From Massilia sp. UMI-21 (GTDB lineage: Bacteria; Pseudomonadota; Gammaproteobacteria; Burkholderiales; Burkholderiaceae_D), in assembly GCA_015277795.1 (NCBI GenBank), contig CP063848.1, positions 1,426,001 through 1,490,000 on the forward strand: a stretch of 64,000 bases of DNA, written 5' to 3'. The notes beneath the pieces are model-generated. The model saw only the letters and a list, made by a program, of their open reading frames with translations, made no database searches and was not told the origin of the DNA. Shown in pieces: positions 1-12,106 of the stretch. Numbering within the stretch: the first letter of the stretch is position 1; the number at the start of each line of letters is the position of its first letter. The position numbers and the translations under genes are program-made.

Positions 1-129
1 TTTGCGGACGGCATCCTGATCCGCGTGACGGGCGATATCATCGCGCTGTCGCCGCCGCTCATCCTGAACAAGCAGAACATCGACGAACTGTTCGGCAAGC
101 TGGCCCACATCCTCAAGAACCTGGACTGA
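1..129 (+). CDS. Class III aminotransferase, C-terminal fragment (probable beta-alanine/omega-amino acid:pyruvate aminotransferase)
   Basis: Only the last 42 codons are in the window, in frame 1 and ending in TGA at 127-129. The tail reads as the typical end of a PLP class III aminotransferase, with the segment [17 protein letters not shown] followed by a final helix ending in LKNLD. The next gene begins two bases after the stop, so the two are almost certainly one operon. In the reductive pyrimidine pathway such an enzyme would turn beta-alanine into malonate semialdehyde, the substrate of the mmsA product that follows. The family call rests on the short tail and the specificity on context. 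Confidence 0.7.
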   Translation, partial: FADGILIRVTGDIIALSPPLILNKQNIDELFGKLAHILKNLD

Positions 130-131
130 CC

Positions 132-1625
132 ATGACCCTGATTTCCCATTTCATCGACGGACGACTGACGCACGCGCAAGGCTGCCGCCAGCTTGATGTC
201 TACAACCCGGCGCGCGGCGAACCCTGCGCGCGTGTGGCGCTGGCCGAGCCGCGCGAGGTCGACGCCGCCGTCGGCGCGGCCTTGGCGGCCTTTCCGGCCT
301 GGGCGGCCACGCCGCCGCTGGCGCGCGCGCGCGTCCTGTTCAAGTACTTGCAGCTGTGCCAGCAGCACACCGACGACTTCGCCGCCATGGTCGTGCGCGA
401 GCACGGCAAGACCTTTGCCGATGCCCAGGGCGAAGTCGCGCGCGGCATCGAGGTGGTCGAATTCGCGGTCGGCATCCCGCAGATGCTCAAGGGCGAATTC
501 ACCGACCAGATCGCGCGCGGCATCGACGCCTGGTCGATGCGCCAGCCGCTCGGCGTGGTGGCCGGCATCACGCCCTTCAACTTCCCGGTGATGGTGCCGA
601 TGTGGATGTTCCCGGTCGCGATCGCATGCGGCAATACCTTCGTGCTGAAACCGTCCGAGCGTGACCCGTCGGCCTCGCTGCTGCATGCGCAGCTCCTGCA
701 GCAAGCCGGCCTGCCGGACGGCGTCTTCAACGTGGTCCAGGGCGACAAGGTGGCGGTCGATGCGCTGCTCGACCACCCCGAGGTGCAGGCCATCAGCTTC
801 GTCGGCTCGACCCCGATTGCCGAATACATCTACGCGCGTGGATCGAGCAAGGGCAAGCGGGTACAGGCCCTGGGCGGCGCCAAGAACCACATGGTGGTGA
901 TGCCGGACGCCGACATGGACATGGCGGTCGACGCCCTGATCGGCGCCGCCTACGGTTCCGCGGGCGAGCGCTGCATGGCGATTTCGGTGGCGGTGGCGAT
1001 CGGCGACGCCGGCGACAAGCTGGTCGCGGCACTGGCGGAACGCACCGCCAGGCTGAAGGTCGGCGACGGCATGGCGGAGGGGGCGGAAATGGGGCCGGTG
1101 GTGACCGGCGCCGCCAAGGAACGCATCGAACGCCTGATCGGCCAGGGCGTGGAGCAGGGCGCCACCCTGGTGGTCGACGGCCGCGGCTACCGCGTCGAGG
1201 GCTGCCCGAATGGCTTCTTTGTGGGCGGCACCCTGTTCGACCACGTCACCCCCGACATGCGCATCTACCAGGAAGAGATCTTCGGCCCGGTGCTGTGCGT
1301 GGTGCGCCTGCCGGATGTCGGCCGCGCGGTGGAACTCATCAACGCCAACGAATACGGCAACGGCGTCGCCATCTTCACCCGCGACGGCGGCGTGGCGCGC
1401 GAGTTCGTGCGCCAGATCGAGGTCGGCATGGTGGGCGTGAACGTGCCGCTGCCGGTGCCGATGGCCTTCAACAGCTTCGGCGGCTGGAAGCGCAGCCTGT
1501 TCGGCGACCACCACGCCTACGGTCCCGAAGGTGTGCGCTTTTATACGCGCCACAAGGCGGTCATGGAGCGCTGGCCCAACACTGCGAGCAGCGGGCCGCA
1601 GTTCGCCTTTCCGCAGATGAAGTAG
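132..1625 (+). CDS. mmsA: CoA-acylating methylmalonate/malonate-semialdehyde dehydrogenase
   Basis: This 497-residue protein has the full length of the ALDH-superfamily MMSDH group. It oxidises malonate or methylmalonate semialdehyde with NAD+ and CoA to acetyl- or propionyl-CoA, releasing CO2. The nucleotide-binding region is near residues 140-230 ([15 protein letters not shown]). The nucleophile is Cys281 in GERCMA. The usual general-base Glu of ordinary aldehyde dehydrogenases is replaced by Asn in LGGAKNH (about residue 252), the known hallmark of this CoA-dependent branch. There is no clear ribosome-binding site two bases after the previous stop, so translation is probably coupled. It serves as the last step of uracil/thymine breakdown here and could also act in valine or inositol catabolism. 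Confidence 0.93.
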   Translation: MTLISHFIDGRLTHAQGCRQLDVYNPARGEPCARVALAEPREVDAAVGAALAAFPAWAATPPLARARVLFKYLQLCQQHTDDFAAMVVREHGKTFADAQGEVARGIEVVEFAVGIPQMLKGEFTDQIARGIDAWSMRQPLGVVAGITPFNFPVMVPMWMFPVAIACGNTFVLKPSERDPSASLLHAQLLQQAGLPDGVFNVVQGDKVAVDALLDHPEVQAISFVGSTPIAEYIYARGSSKGKRVQALGGAKNHMVVMPDADMDMAVDALIGAAYGSAGERCMAISVAVAIGDAGDKLVAALAERTARLKVGDGMAEGAEMGPVVTGAAKERIERLIGQGVEQGATLVVDGRGYRVEGCPNGFFVGGTLFDHVTPDMRIYQEEIFGPVLCVVRLPDVGRAVELINANEYGNGVAIFTRDGGVAREFVRQIEVGMVGVNVPLPVPMAFNSFGGWKRSLFGDHHAYGPEGVRFYTRHKAVMERWPNTASSGPQFAFPQMK

Positions 1626-1690
1626 CAGTGGTGGTGCCCGGAGGTGCCGGGCTGCAGCATGTCGTCGACCTACAACAACAAGGGATGCAC

Positions 1691-3079
1691 ATGATCGAAT
1701 CACTCCAGCACCTGCCGCCCGCGGCAGGGTCGAACGGCGAACTCGCCGCGCAGTTCACCGACCTGGCGCCGCCCTTGACGGCGCGCCAGGCCGCCGTCGA
1801 GGCGGCGCGCTGCCTGTACTGCTACGACGCCCCCTGCATGAACGCCTGCCCGACCGGCATCGACGTCGCCAGCTTCATCAAGAACATCCACGACGGGAAC
1901 CTCACCGGCGCCGCCCACGGCATCCTGAAGGCGAACATCTTCGGCGGCAGCTGCGCCCGGGTCTGCCCCACCGAGATCCTGTGCGAGGACGCCTGCGTGC
2001 GCAACAACCCGGCCGAGCGCGAACCGGTGCGCATCGGCCTGCTGCAGCGCCATGCGATCGACCATGCCGTCTTTGCCGGCCATCCTTTCGAGCGCGCGCC
2101 ATCGACCGGCAAGCTGGTCGCCGTGGTCGGCGCCGGGCCTGCCGGCCTGTCCTGCGCCCACCGCCTTGCCATGCTGGGCAACGAGGTGGTGGTGTTCGAG
2201 GCGCGACCGAAGGCGGGCGGCCTGAACGAATACGGCATCGCCAAGTACAAGCTGCCGGGCGACTTCGCCCGGCAGGAGGTGGACTTCCTCCTGTCGATCG
2301 GCGGCATCCACATCGAATATGGCCGCAAGCTGGGCGAGAACCTGAGCCTGGCCGAGCTGCACACGCGCTACGACGCGGTTTTCCTGGGCATCGGTTTGCA
2401 GGCCAGCCGCGCGCTGGGACTGACGGGCGAGGATGCGCCCGGCCTGGTGGCGGCGATCGACTACATCGCCGCGCTGCGCCAGGCCAGCGATCTCTCGCGC
2501 TTGCCGGTGCCGCGCCGCGCGCTCGTGATCGGCGCCGGCAATACTGCGATCGACATGGCGGTGCAGATCAGGCGCATGGGCGCCGAGGACGTGACCCTGG
2601 TCTACCGCCGCGGCCTGGAATCGATGAGCGCGACCGGCCACGAAATCGCGATCGCCAAGGCGAATTTCGTGCGCATCCGCACCTGGGCGGCGCCGCTCGA
2701 GGTGTTGCTGGACGAGGCGGGCCGGGTGGCCGGCATGCGCTTCGAGCAGACCCGCATGGAAGAGGGGCGCCTGGTGCGTACCGGCGGCATCGTCGAGATC
2801 GCGGCCGATGCCGTGTTCAAGGCCATCGGACAGAGCATGGGCGAAGAAGGCTTTAGCGAGCCGCTGGCGCGCGAACTCGCACGGGAAGGCGATCGCATCC
2901 GGGTCGACGAGCGCTTCCGCACCGCGCTGCCGGGCATCTACGCGGGCGGCGACTGCGTCGCGCCGGGACAGGACCTGACGGTGCAGGCGGTCCAGCACGG
3001 CAAGCTGGCCGCCCTGGCGATCCACCACGACATCCAGGTGCGCATTGGAACCAATACGGAGGCAGCATGGCCGACCTGA
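1691..3079 (+). CDS. preT: NAD-dependent dihydropyrimidine dehydrogenase subunit PreT
   Basis: PreT is the flavin/NAD subunit of the bacterial PreTA complex, which reduces uracil and thymine to the dihydro forms in the cytoplasm. The protein resembles the GltD-like family. An N-terminal cysteine-rich Fe-S helical domain (RCLYCYDAPCMNACPTG, then CARVCPTE and CEDACVR) is followed by an FAD site (VAVVGAGPAGLSCA) and a second dinucleotide site (RALVIGAGNTAIDMA). The open frame extends far upstream, but AAGGG six bases before the ATG at 1691 fixes the start; ATG 1685 is an alternative. That gives 462 residues. It overlaps preA by 13 bases, consistent with stoichiometric expression. Confidence 0.92.
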   Translation: MIESLQHLPPAAGSNGELAAQFTDLAPPLTARQAAVEAARCLYCYDAPCMNACPTGIDVASFIKNIHDGNLTGAAHGILKANIFGGSCARVCPTEILCEDACVRNNPAEREPVRIGLLQRHAIDHAVFAGHPFERAPSTGKLVAVVGAGPAGLSCAHRLAMLGNEVVVFEARPKAGGLNEYGIAKYKLPGDFARQEVDFLLSIGGIHIEYGRKLGENLSLAELHTRYDAVFLGIGLQASRALGLTGEDAPGLVAAIDYIAALRQASDLSRLPVPRRALVIGAGNTAIDMAVQIRRMGAEDVTLVYRRGLESMSATGHEIAIAKANFVRIRTWAAPLEVLLDEAGRVAGMRFEQTRMEEGRLVRTGGIVEIAADAVFKAIGQSMGEEGFSEPLARELAREGDRIRVDERFRTALPGIYAGGDCVAPGQDLTVQAVQHGKLAALAIHHDIQVRIGTNTEAAWPT

Positions 3080-4344
3080 GCATCGATTTCTGCGGCATCA
3101 AGAGCCCGAACCCGTTCTGGCTGGCCTCCGCGCCGCCGACCGACAAGGCCTATAACGTGGTGCGCGCCTTCGAGGCGGGGTGGGGCGGGGTGGTGTGGAA
3201 GACCCTCGGCGAAGACCCGCCGGCGGTCAACGTCTCGTCGCGCTACTCGGCCCACTACGGCAAGAACCGCGAGGTCATCGGCTTCAACAACATCGAGCTG
3301 ATCACCGACCGCAGCCTGGAGATCAACCTGCGCGAGATCACCCAGGTCAAGAAGGACTGGCCGGACCGTGCCCTGGTCGTCTCGCTGATGCTGCCCTGCG
3401 AGGAAGCGCCGTGGGCGGCGATCCTGCCGCTGGTCGAAGCCACCGGCGCCGATGGCATCGAACTGAACTTCGGCTGCCCGCACGGCATGCCCGAGCGCGG
3501 CATGGGCGCGGCGGTGGGCCAGGTGCCTGACTACGTGCAGATGGTCACCGCCTGGTGCAAGAAGCACACGCGCCTGCCGGTGATCGTCAAGCTGACCCCG
3601 AACATCACCGACGTACGCCATCCGGCCAGGGCCGCGCTGGCCGGCGGGGCCGACGCGGTTTCGCTGATCAATACGATCAACTCCATCACCCACCTCGACC
3701 TCGACCGGATGGTGGCCTTCCCGATCGTGGGCGGGGCCAGCACCCACGGCGGCTACTGCGGCTCGGCGGTGAAGCCGATCGCCCTGAACATGGTGGCCGA
3801 GATCGCGCGCGACCCGGCCACGCGCAACTTGCCGATCTCCGGCATCGGCGGCATCCAGAGCTGGCGCGACGCGGCCGAGTTCATCGCGCTCGGCGCCGGC
3901 AGCGTGCAGGTCTGCACGGCGGCCATGCTGCATGGCTTTCGCATCGTCGAAGAGATGAAGGACGGCCTGTCGCGCTGGATGGACAGCCAGGGCTACCAGA
4001 ACATCGCGGCCTTCTCGCGCAAGGCGGTGCAGAACACCACCGACTGGAAGTACCTGGACATGCACTACCAGGTGATTGCCCGGATCGACCAGGACAAGTG
4101 CATCGGCTGCGGCAAGTGCTGGGTGGCCTGCGAGGACACCTCGCACCAGGCCGTCGCGCAACTGGTGGACGATGCCGGCAAGCGCCGCTACGAGGTGATC
4201 GAGGACGAGTGCGTGGGCTGCAACCTGTGCGAGATCACCTGTCCGGTTCAGGACTGCATCAGCATGGTGCCGCAGGATACCGGCAAGCCTTACATGAACT
4301 GGACCCAGGACCCGCGCAATCCGCACGCCGGGCCGGCGGCCTGA
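3067..4344 (+). CDS. preA: NAD-dependent dihydropyrimidine dehydrogenase subunit PreA
   Basis: This 425-residue catalytic partner of PreT has a dihydroorotate dehydrogenase-like TIM barrel with FMN (about residues 1-310) and a C-terminal ferredoxin domain with two Fe-S binding repeats (CIGCGKCWVACE and CVGCNLCEITCPVQDC). The active-site Cys is in ELNFGCPHGMPERGMG, the signature of dihydropyrimidine dehydrogenases. The start overlaps the end of preT, and GGAGG-like sequence precedes the ATG. The subunit order T-A, the Cys motif and the operon context agree, so substrate assignment to uracil/thymine is strong. Confidence 0.94.
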   Translation: MADLSIDFCGIKSPNPFWLASAPPTDKAYNVVRAFEAGWGGVVWKTLGEDPPAVNVSSRYSAHYGKNREVIGFNNIELITDRSLEINLREITQVKKDWPDRALVVSLMLPCEEAPWAAILPLVEATGADGIELNFGCPHGMPERGMGAAVGQVPDYVQMVTAWCKKHTRLPVIVKLTPNITDVRHPARAALAGGADAVSLINTINSITHLDLDRMVAFPIVGGASTHGGYCGSAVKPIALNMVAEIARDPATRNLPISGIGGIQSWRDAAEFIALGAGSVQVCTAAMLHGFRIVEEMKDGLSRWMDSQGYQNIAAFSRKAVQNTTDWKYLDMHYQVIARIDQDKCIGCGKCWVACEDTSHQAVAQLVDDAGKRRYEVIEDECVGCNLCEITCPVQDCISMVPQDTGKPYMNWTQDPRNPHAGPAA

Positions 4345-4432
4345 CCGGCCGGGGGAGGGATTGGCACTCGCGCCGGTACGTACGATTACGCTACACTGGC
4401 CCGCTACCGCAACCCTATTGGAGAAAGACCCC

Positions 4433-7338
<2,906 letters not shown>

Positions 7339-7348
7339 GGAGAAACCC

Positions 7349-8602
7349 ATGAACGAGCCGCGCAAGGATGAGCTGTACGTCAACGGCGAGCGCCTGTGGC
7401 AATCGCTGATGGACCTGGCCGCCATCGGCGCCACCGAGAAGGGCGGCGTCAAGCGCCTGGCACTGACCGATCTCGACCGCCAGGGCCGCGACCTGGTGGT
7501 CAGGTGGGGACGCGAAGCCGGGCTGGAGGTCACGGTCGACCAGATCGGCAACGTCTTCATGCGGCGTGCGGGACGCAATGCCGCGCTGCTGCCGATCGTC
7601 ACCGGCAGCCACGTGGACACCCAGCCCACCGGCGGCAAGTTCGATGGCAACTACGGCGTGCTGGCCGGGCTGGAAGTGGTGCGCACCCTGAACGAGCGCA
7701 ACATCCAGACCGAGGCGCCGATCGAGGTCGCCTTCTGGACCAACGAAGAAGGCTCGCGCTTCGTGCCGGTGATGATGGGCTCGGGCGTGTTCTGCGGCGC
7801 CGTCAAGCTGGAGACGGCCTACGCCGCCCGCGACACCGAGGGCAAGAGCGTGCGCGAGGAACTGGAGCGCATCGGCTACCTGGGCGACGAGGTGCCCGGA
7901 AAACACCCGATCGGCGCCTATTTCGAAACCCACATCGAGCAGGGGCCGGTGCTGGAAGACGCCGGCAAGGTGATCGGCGTGGTGCCGGCCGTGATGGGCC
8001 TGTCGTGGTACGACTGCACCGTGACCGGCATGGAAGCGCATGCGGGACCGACGCCGATGGGCTTGCGGCGTGACGCGCTGCAGGTGGCCACCGCCATCAT
8101 GCAGGAAACGGTGCGGATCGCGAACCGCTACCCGCCCTACGGCCGCGGGACGGTCGGCATGGTGCAGGTGTTCCCGAACAGCCGCAACGTGATCCCCGGC
8201 GAGGTCAAGTTCAGCATCGACCTGCGCAACGTGAGCGACGCGCTGCTGAACACGATGCACGAGGAGATGCTGGCCTTCGTGGACCAGACCCGCGAGGAAA
8301 GCGGCCTGCGGATCGCGATCGAGCGCGTCTCCTATTACCCGCCATGCCCCTTCCATCCGGACTGCGTGGACGCCGTGCGGGCCGCCACCGAAAAGCTGGG
8401 CTATGCGAGCATGGACGTGGTGTCGGGCGCCGGCCACGACGCCATCTACGCCGCCCGGGTCGCGCCTGCCGGCATGATCTTCGTCCCCTGCAAGGACGGG
8501 ATCAGCCACAACGAGATCGAGGACGCCCAGCCGGCGCACCTGGAAGCCGGCTGCAACGTGCTGCTGCATGCCATGCTCGAGCGCGCCGGCATTGCCGGCT
8601 GA
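7349..8602 (+). CDS. Zn-dependent hydrolase, probable beta-ureidopropionase (N-carbamoyl amino acid hydrolase, M20/AllC-like)
   Basis: This 417-residue member of the hydantoinase/carbamoylase branch of M20 has intact metal ligands: TGSHVDTQPTGGKFDG, WTNEEGSRF, ETHIEQGPVLED and SGAGHDAIY. It should hydrolyse N-carbamoyl-beta-alanine or N-carbamoyl-beta-aminoisobutyrate to the beta-amino acid, CO2 and ammonia. GAGGAGA lies five bases before the ATG, ten bases after the dihydropyrimidinase stop. Together with the truncated aminotransferase and mmsA the operon is a complete uracil-to-acyl-CoA route. An L-carbamoylase specificity is the main alternative. Confidence 0.9.
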   Translation: MNEPRKDELYVNGERLWQSLMDLAAIGATEKGGVKRLALTDLDRQGRDLVVRWGREAGLEVTVDQIGNVFMRRAGRNAALLPIVTGSHVDTQPTGGKFDGNYGVLAGLEVVRTLNERNIQTEAPIEVAFWTNEEGSRFVPVMMGSGVFCGAVKLETAYAARDTEGKSVREELERIGYLGDEVPGKHPIGAYFETHIEQGPVLEDAGKVIGVVPAVMGLSWYDCTVTGMEAHAGPTPMGLRRDALQVATAIMQETVRIANRYPPYGRGTVGMVQVFPNSRNVIPGEVKFSIDLRNVSDALLNTMHEEMLAFVDQTREESGLRIAIERVSYYPPCPFHPDCVDAVRAATEKLGYASMDVVSGAGHDAIYAARVAPAGMIFVPCKDGISHNEIEDAQPAHLEAGCNVLLHAMLERAGIAG

Positions 8603-8671
8603 CGCTGCCTGCGTGGCGCTGTCATTCTTGAAAAAATGGCATCATTCCCGGGTCTTCTCGGGAGGTATTGC

Positions 8672-9163
8672 ATGGATTGGCTGGAGCGGAGCTGGCTCAC
8701 GGTACAGCAGGAATTTTCGGACCTCGGCAATGTCGAGGACATCACGCGCATCGTGGTGCGCCTGACCGTGGCCGTGGTGCTGGGCGGGATGCTCGGCTAC
8801 GAGCGCGAGACGGTCGGCGCCTCGGCAGGCCTGCGCACCCACATGCTGGTGTCGCTCGGCGCCGCCCTGTTCGTGCTGATCCCGTTGCAGGCGGGGATGG
8901 AGATCGGCGATATCTCGCGCGTCCTGCAGGGCGTGACCGCCGGTATCGGCTTCATCGGCGCCGGGGCCATCCTCAAGCATTACAACGGAGACGATGTCAG
9001 GGGCGTCACCACGGCCGCCAGCGTATGGCTGACCGCCGCGGTGGGCGTCGCGGCCGGGATGGGGCGCGAGGCCTCGGCCGTACTCAGCGCGCTGCTTGCG
9101 CTGGCGATCCTGGCGATCCTGCGCGTGGACTTGACGGGCAAGCAAAGGCATACCGAGAAGTAA
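8672..9163 (+). CDS. MgtC/SapB family membrane protein
   Basis: This 163-residue polytopic protein carries the MgtC N-terminal family core: LGGMLGYERE, then LRTHMLVSLGAALFV and GVTAGIGFIGAGAILK, and VRGVTTAASVWLTAAVG. Four or five hydrophobic segments are expected in the inner membrane. GGAGG is six bases before the ATG at 8672; an upstream in-frame ATG at 8636 lacks this. The soluble C-terminal domain of Salmonella MgtC is absent, as in the SapB-type short members. The role in magnesium stress or F-ATPase modulation is known for MgtC but not shown here. It follows the pyrimidine operon by about 70 bases and is convergent with the next gene. Confidence 0.88.
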   Translation: MDWLERSWLTVQQEFSDLGNVEDITRIVVRLTVAVVLGGMLGYERETVGASAGLRTHMLVSLGAALFVLIPLQAGMEIGDISRVLQGVTAGIGFIGAGAILKHYNGDDVRGVTTAASVWLTAAVGVAAGMGREASAVLSALLALAILAILRVDLTGKQRHTEK

Positions 9164-9189
9164 GCCGGAAGCGAGGCGGCGCATGCGCC

Positions 9190-10956
9190 TCAAGCCGGCG
9201 TGTCGCCCATCTTGCGCAGGAAGCCCAGCAGCACCTCGCCCGCCAGCTCGGCATCGTCGGCGGTCATGGTCTCGAGCGGATTGTGACTGATCCCGCCGTT
9301 GCCGCAGCGCGTGAACAGCATCGCGACCTCGGTCATGTGCGCCATCTCCATCGCGTCGTGGCCGGCGCCGGACAGCAGGTCGAAGCGCGGTAGTCCGGCC
9401 GCCTCGATGGCCGCGCCGAGCCGGTCCATCAGGTGCGGCGCACAGGGCGCGGCGTCGGCTTCGACCAGCTTGCACAGCTTTTCCTCGATGCCGCGCCGTG
9501 CGCAGATCGCGCCGATGCCGGCCAGGATATCGCCCACCGCCGCCAGGCGCTCGTCGTCGCTGGCCGCGCGGATGTCGAGCGAGAGCCGGCAATCGCCGGG
9601 GATCACATTGACCGAGCCGCCGGGCACCTCGAGCTGGCCGACCGTGCCCACCAGCGAGCCGCGCCCGCTGCAGCGGTCTTCGACCAGCAGCACGATTTCG
9701 GCGGCGGCGGCGGCGGCGTCGCGGCGCATTCCCATCGGCGTGGTGCCCGCATGGCTGGCCACGCCCGACAGGTCGACCAGGTAGCGCGAGCTGCCGGCGA
9801 TGGCCGTCACCACGCCGACCGGCAGGCCGCGCTCGAGCAGCACCGGACCCTGTTCGATGTGGACCTCGACGAAGCCCAGCGTCGACGCCGGGTCGCGCGC
9901 CAGCGCGCCGATGGACGCGGGCTCATGGCCGGCGGCGATCAGCGCTGCGCGCATCGTGACGCCATCGCCGTCCTGCCGGTCCAGCAAGGCCGGATCGAAG
10001 CGGCCGGTGAGGGCGCTGCTGCCCAGGAAGGTGCTGCGGAAGCGCACGCCTTCTTCTTCGGCGAAGCCGATGACATCGAGGTGAAAGGGCAGGCGCTCGC
10101 CGCGCCGGTGCAGGTAGCGCACCAGGGCGATGGGCAGCAGGATGCCGAACCGGCCGTCGTACTTGCCGCCCCGGCGCACGGTGTCGTAGTGCGAGCCGGT
10201 GAGCAGGGTCTTCGCGTCCGGCCGGGCGGCCGGGTAGCGACCGACCACGTTGCCGACGGCGTCGATCCGCGCGTCCATGCCGGCTTCCCGCATCCACTCC
10301 AGCAGCTGGCTGGCGGTGCGCTGGTGGGCCGGGGTCATGTAGGCGCAGGTGAGACCGTCCTCGCTGTCGCTGATCGCGCCCAGGGTCTCGGCCCAGTCCA
10401 TTACCTGCCGTCCGAAGCGGTGCACGACGCCCAGCAGCGCGTTCAGGCGGATCTCGGCGATGCGGTGCACCTGGCGCAGGGACTCGCGCATCTCGTCGTC
10501 GCGGGTGTTGTTCAGGCGACGCGCGAAGGTCTCGATGATGGCGGCGCGGCTGAGGCCCTGTCCGGTCGGGCCCTTGACCGCCAGGATGAAAGGAAAGCCG
10601 AACTTCTCGCCATACCGCGCGTTCAGTTCGTGCAGAAGCGCATACTCTTCCGGGCTGCAGCGGTTAAGGCCGGACGCCGCCTGTTCGCCCGTCGACTCGA
10701 CCGTCAGCTCGCCGGCGATGGCCGCCTTGCCGGCCAGTTCCGGGTGGGCGCGCAGCAGCGCCAGCTGTTCGTCCTGCGTGGCCTGCACGACGGTCGCCTG
10801 CAAGGCCTGCCTGAGGGCGGCGATGCTCGCGAAGGGGCGCAGGCCGGCGGCGCGTCCGGCGATCCAGGGGGAGTGTTCGTAGATGCCGCGCAGCGCCTCG
10901 ACGAAGGCGTCGGGCGCGCAGCGGTTCAGGTCCGGCAGGGTGGTCATGGTATGCAT
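9190..10956 (-). CDS. Fused OHCU decarboxylase and allantoate amidohydrolase
   Basis: This 588-residue protein joins two purine-catabolic enzymes. Residues about 1-170 are a 2-oxo-4-hydroxy-4-carboxy-5-ureidoimidazoline decarboxylase (SPWIAGRAAG, LLRAHPELAGKAA, YGEKFGFPFILAVKG), which completes conversion of urate oxidation products to S-allantoin. Residues about 175-588 are an M20-type allantoate amidohydrolase with intact ligands (TGSHYDTVRRGGKYDG, GFAEEEGVRF, EVHIEQGPVL, SGAGHDAMEM). A LysR gene lies directly upstream on the same strand and puuD diverges beyond it. ATG 10956 is used; ATG 10947 is equally possible. Hydroxyisourate hydrolase and a dedicated allantoinase are not in the window. 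Confidence 0.92.
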   Translation of the reverse strand: MHTMTTLPDLNRCAPDAFVEALRGIYEHSPWIAGRAAGLRPFASIAALRQALQATVVQATQDEQLALLRAHPELAGKAAIAGELTVESTGEQAASGLNRCSPEEYALLHELNARYGEKFGFPFILAVKGPTGQGLSRAAIIETFARRLNNTRDDEMRESLRQVHRIAEIRLNALLGVVHRFGRQVMDWAETLGAISDSEDGLTCAYMTPAHQRTASQLLEWMREAGMDARIDAVGNVVGRYPAARPDAKTLLTGSHYDTVRRGGKYDGRFGILLPIALVRYLHRRGERLPFHLDVIGFAEEEGVRFRSTFLGSSALTGRFDPALLDRQDGDGVTMRAALIAAGHEPASIGALARDPASTLGFVEVHIEQGPVLLERGLPVGVVTAIAGSSRYLVDLSGVASHAGTTPMGMRRDAAAAAAEIVLLVEDRCSGRGSLVGTVGQLEVPGGSVNVIPGDCRLSLDIRAASDDERLAAVGDILAGIGAICARRGIEEKLCKLVEADAAPCAPHLMDRLGAAIEAAGLPRFDLLSGAGHDAMEMAHMTEVAMLFTRCGNGGISHNPLETMTADDAELAGEVLLGFLRKMGDTPA

Positions 10957-11053
10957 CGCCTCATTGGAATCAATGATGATAATTCCTGCAACCCATCCAG
11001 CTTATACGCCGGGGCGCATAAGGGGTATTGCGCTTGCCTGGAATTACACGGAT

Positions 11054-11992
11054 TTACCTGGCAAGCAGTGCGCGCGCCGCGGCGCTGACCTGGTCGCGCA
11101 GCCACTTGTGTTCGAGCGACTGGTGCACGCGCTGGTGCCACAGCTGGTAGAAGCGCATCGGCGGAAACTTGATCGGCACCGTGAAGCTCTTCAGCGGCAG
11201 CGTGCGTTCGTAGAAGCGGATGAACTGGCGCCCGGTGGTCAGGACCAGGTCGGTCTGGGTCAGCATGTAGGGAATCACGCCGAAGTAGGGCGACTCGACC
11301 GCCACCTTGCGCTGCAGGCCCAGGCGGTCGAGGTGGGCGTCGATCACGCCGTGGTAGCCCGGCAGCATCTGCGAAGGCGCCACGTGCGGCAGCGACAGGT
11401 AATCCTCGACCGTCATCGCGTCGCTTGCCGTGCGCCTTGCGTACGGGCTGTCGGCGCGCATGGTGCAGGTGATCGGGTCTTCGAACAGCTTCGACATGTG
11501 CAGGTGCGCGGGCGGCTCGTCCCAGTTGGCGATCACCAGGTCCATCTCGCCGTCGGACAGCATGCGCAGGTAGTCCAGGCCCGGCCCCAGGCCATGGATG
11601 ACCACCTTGCTGTTGGGCGAGCCGCGCCGCAGCGAGGCCACCACGCCCGGCAGGAACTGGGTGTCGAGGTAGTCGGGCGCGGCGATGTGGAAGGTGCGCG
11701 CCGCTTCCTCCGGCACGAAGGGCGACTTGCGCACGAACAGGCTCTCGGTTTCGTCCAGGATGCGCTTGGCGGGCTTGAGCAGGCTCTCGCCGTGCTGGGT
11801 CGGCACCATGCCGCGCGCGCCGCGCACCAGCAGCGGGTCGCCGGTGAGCTCGCGCAGCTTGCGCAGCGAAGCCGAGATCGAGGGCTGCGGCTGGTTCAGC
11901 TTGAGCGCCACGCGCGAAACGTTCTTCTCCTGCAGCAGCAGGTAGAGGATGCGGATCAGGTGCAGGTCGAGATGCTGGGGCAGGCTGGCCAT
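11054..11992 (-). CDS. LysR-family transcriptional regulator, probably of the urate/allantoin genes
   Basis: This protein of about 312 residues has an N-terminal winged helix-turn-helix (LHLIRILYLLLQEKNVSRVALKLNQPQPSISASLRKL, split here only for reading) and a C-terminal effector-binding domain typical of LTTRs. The open frame could begin at a TTG at 12019, but that codon lies inside an inverted repeat that looks like the operator, so the ATG at 11992 is preferred. The gene is divergent from puuD and 97 bases upstream of the OHCU decarboxylase-allantoate gene. This placement suggests control of purine degradation in response to urate or a downstream intermediate; the ligand is inferred only. 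Confidence 0.88.
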   Translation of the reverse strand: MASLPQHLDLHLIRILYLLLQEKNVSRVALKLNQPQPSISASLRKLRELTGDPLLVRGARGMVPTQHGESLLKPAKRILDETESLFVRKSPFVPEEAARTFHIAAPDYLDTQFLPGVVASLRRGSPNSKVVIHGLGPGLDYLRMLSDGEMDLVIANWDEPPAHLHMSKLFEDPITCTMRADSPYARRTASDAMTVEDYLSLPHVAPSQMLPGYHGVIDAHLDRLGLQRKVAVESPYFGVIPYMLTQTDLVLTTGRQFIRFYERTLPLKSFTVPIKFPPMRFYQLWHQRVHQSLEHKWLRDQVSAAARALLAR

Positions 11993-12010
11993 GGCGTTCG
12001 TCTGGGTCAG

Positions 12011-12039
12011 GTATATCAATACTGTTATGTTGAATATAC
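12011..12039. promoter_or_regulatory. Inverted repeat, candidate LysR operator
   Basis: GTATATCAA at 12011-12019 is mirrored by TTGAATATAC at 12030-12039, with one inserted base in the right arm. The site lies between the divergent LysR gene and puuD and contains several T-N11-A arrangements, the usual LTTR signature. This is inference from position and symmetry. Confidence 0.5.
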
Positions 12040-12044
12040 GCTAA

Positions 12045-12068
12045 ATTTCATGTTGCAGAAAATGAAAT
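12045..12068. promoter_or_regulatory. Second inverted repeat in the LysR-puuD spacer
   Basis: ATTTCAT at 12045-12051 and ATGAAAT at 12062-12068 form a perfect 7-base inverted repeat with a 10-base centre, 6 bases after the first repeat. It could be an activation site for the regulator or overlap the puuD promoter. No convincing -35/-10 pair was found here. Confidence 0.35.
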
Positions 12069-12106
12069 CAGGCTATCGTCGGGGAATACTGATAAGGAAG
12101 CCTTCC

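Noticed and set aside
1700..3028. A 442-codon frame antisense to preT
   Set aside because: It is a shadow frame with biased composition, while preT has intact FAD and Fe-S motifs.
9173..9191. A GAGGCG/CGCCTC hairpin between the MgtC and OHCU-allantoate genes
   Set aside because: The stem is only six pairs, overlaps the stop codon and has no T-run.
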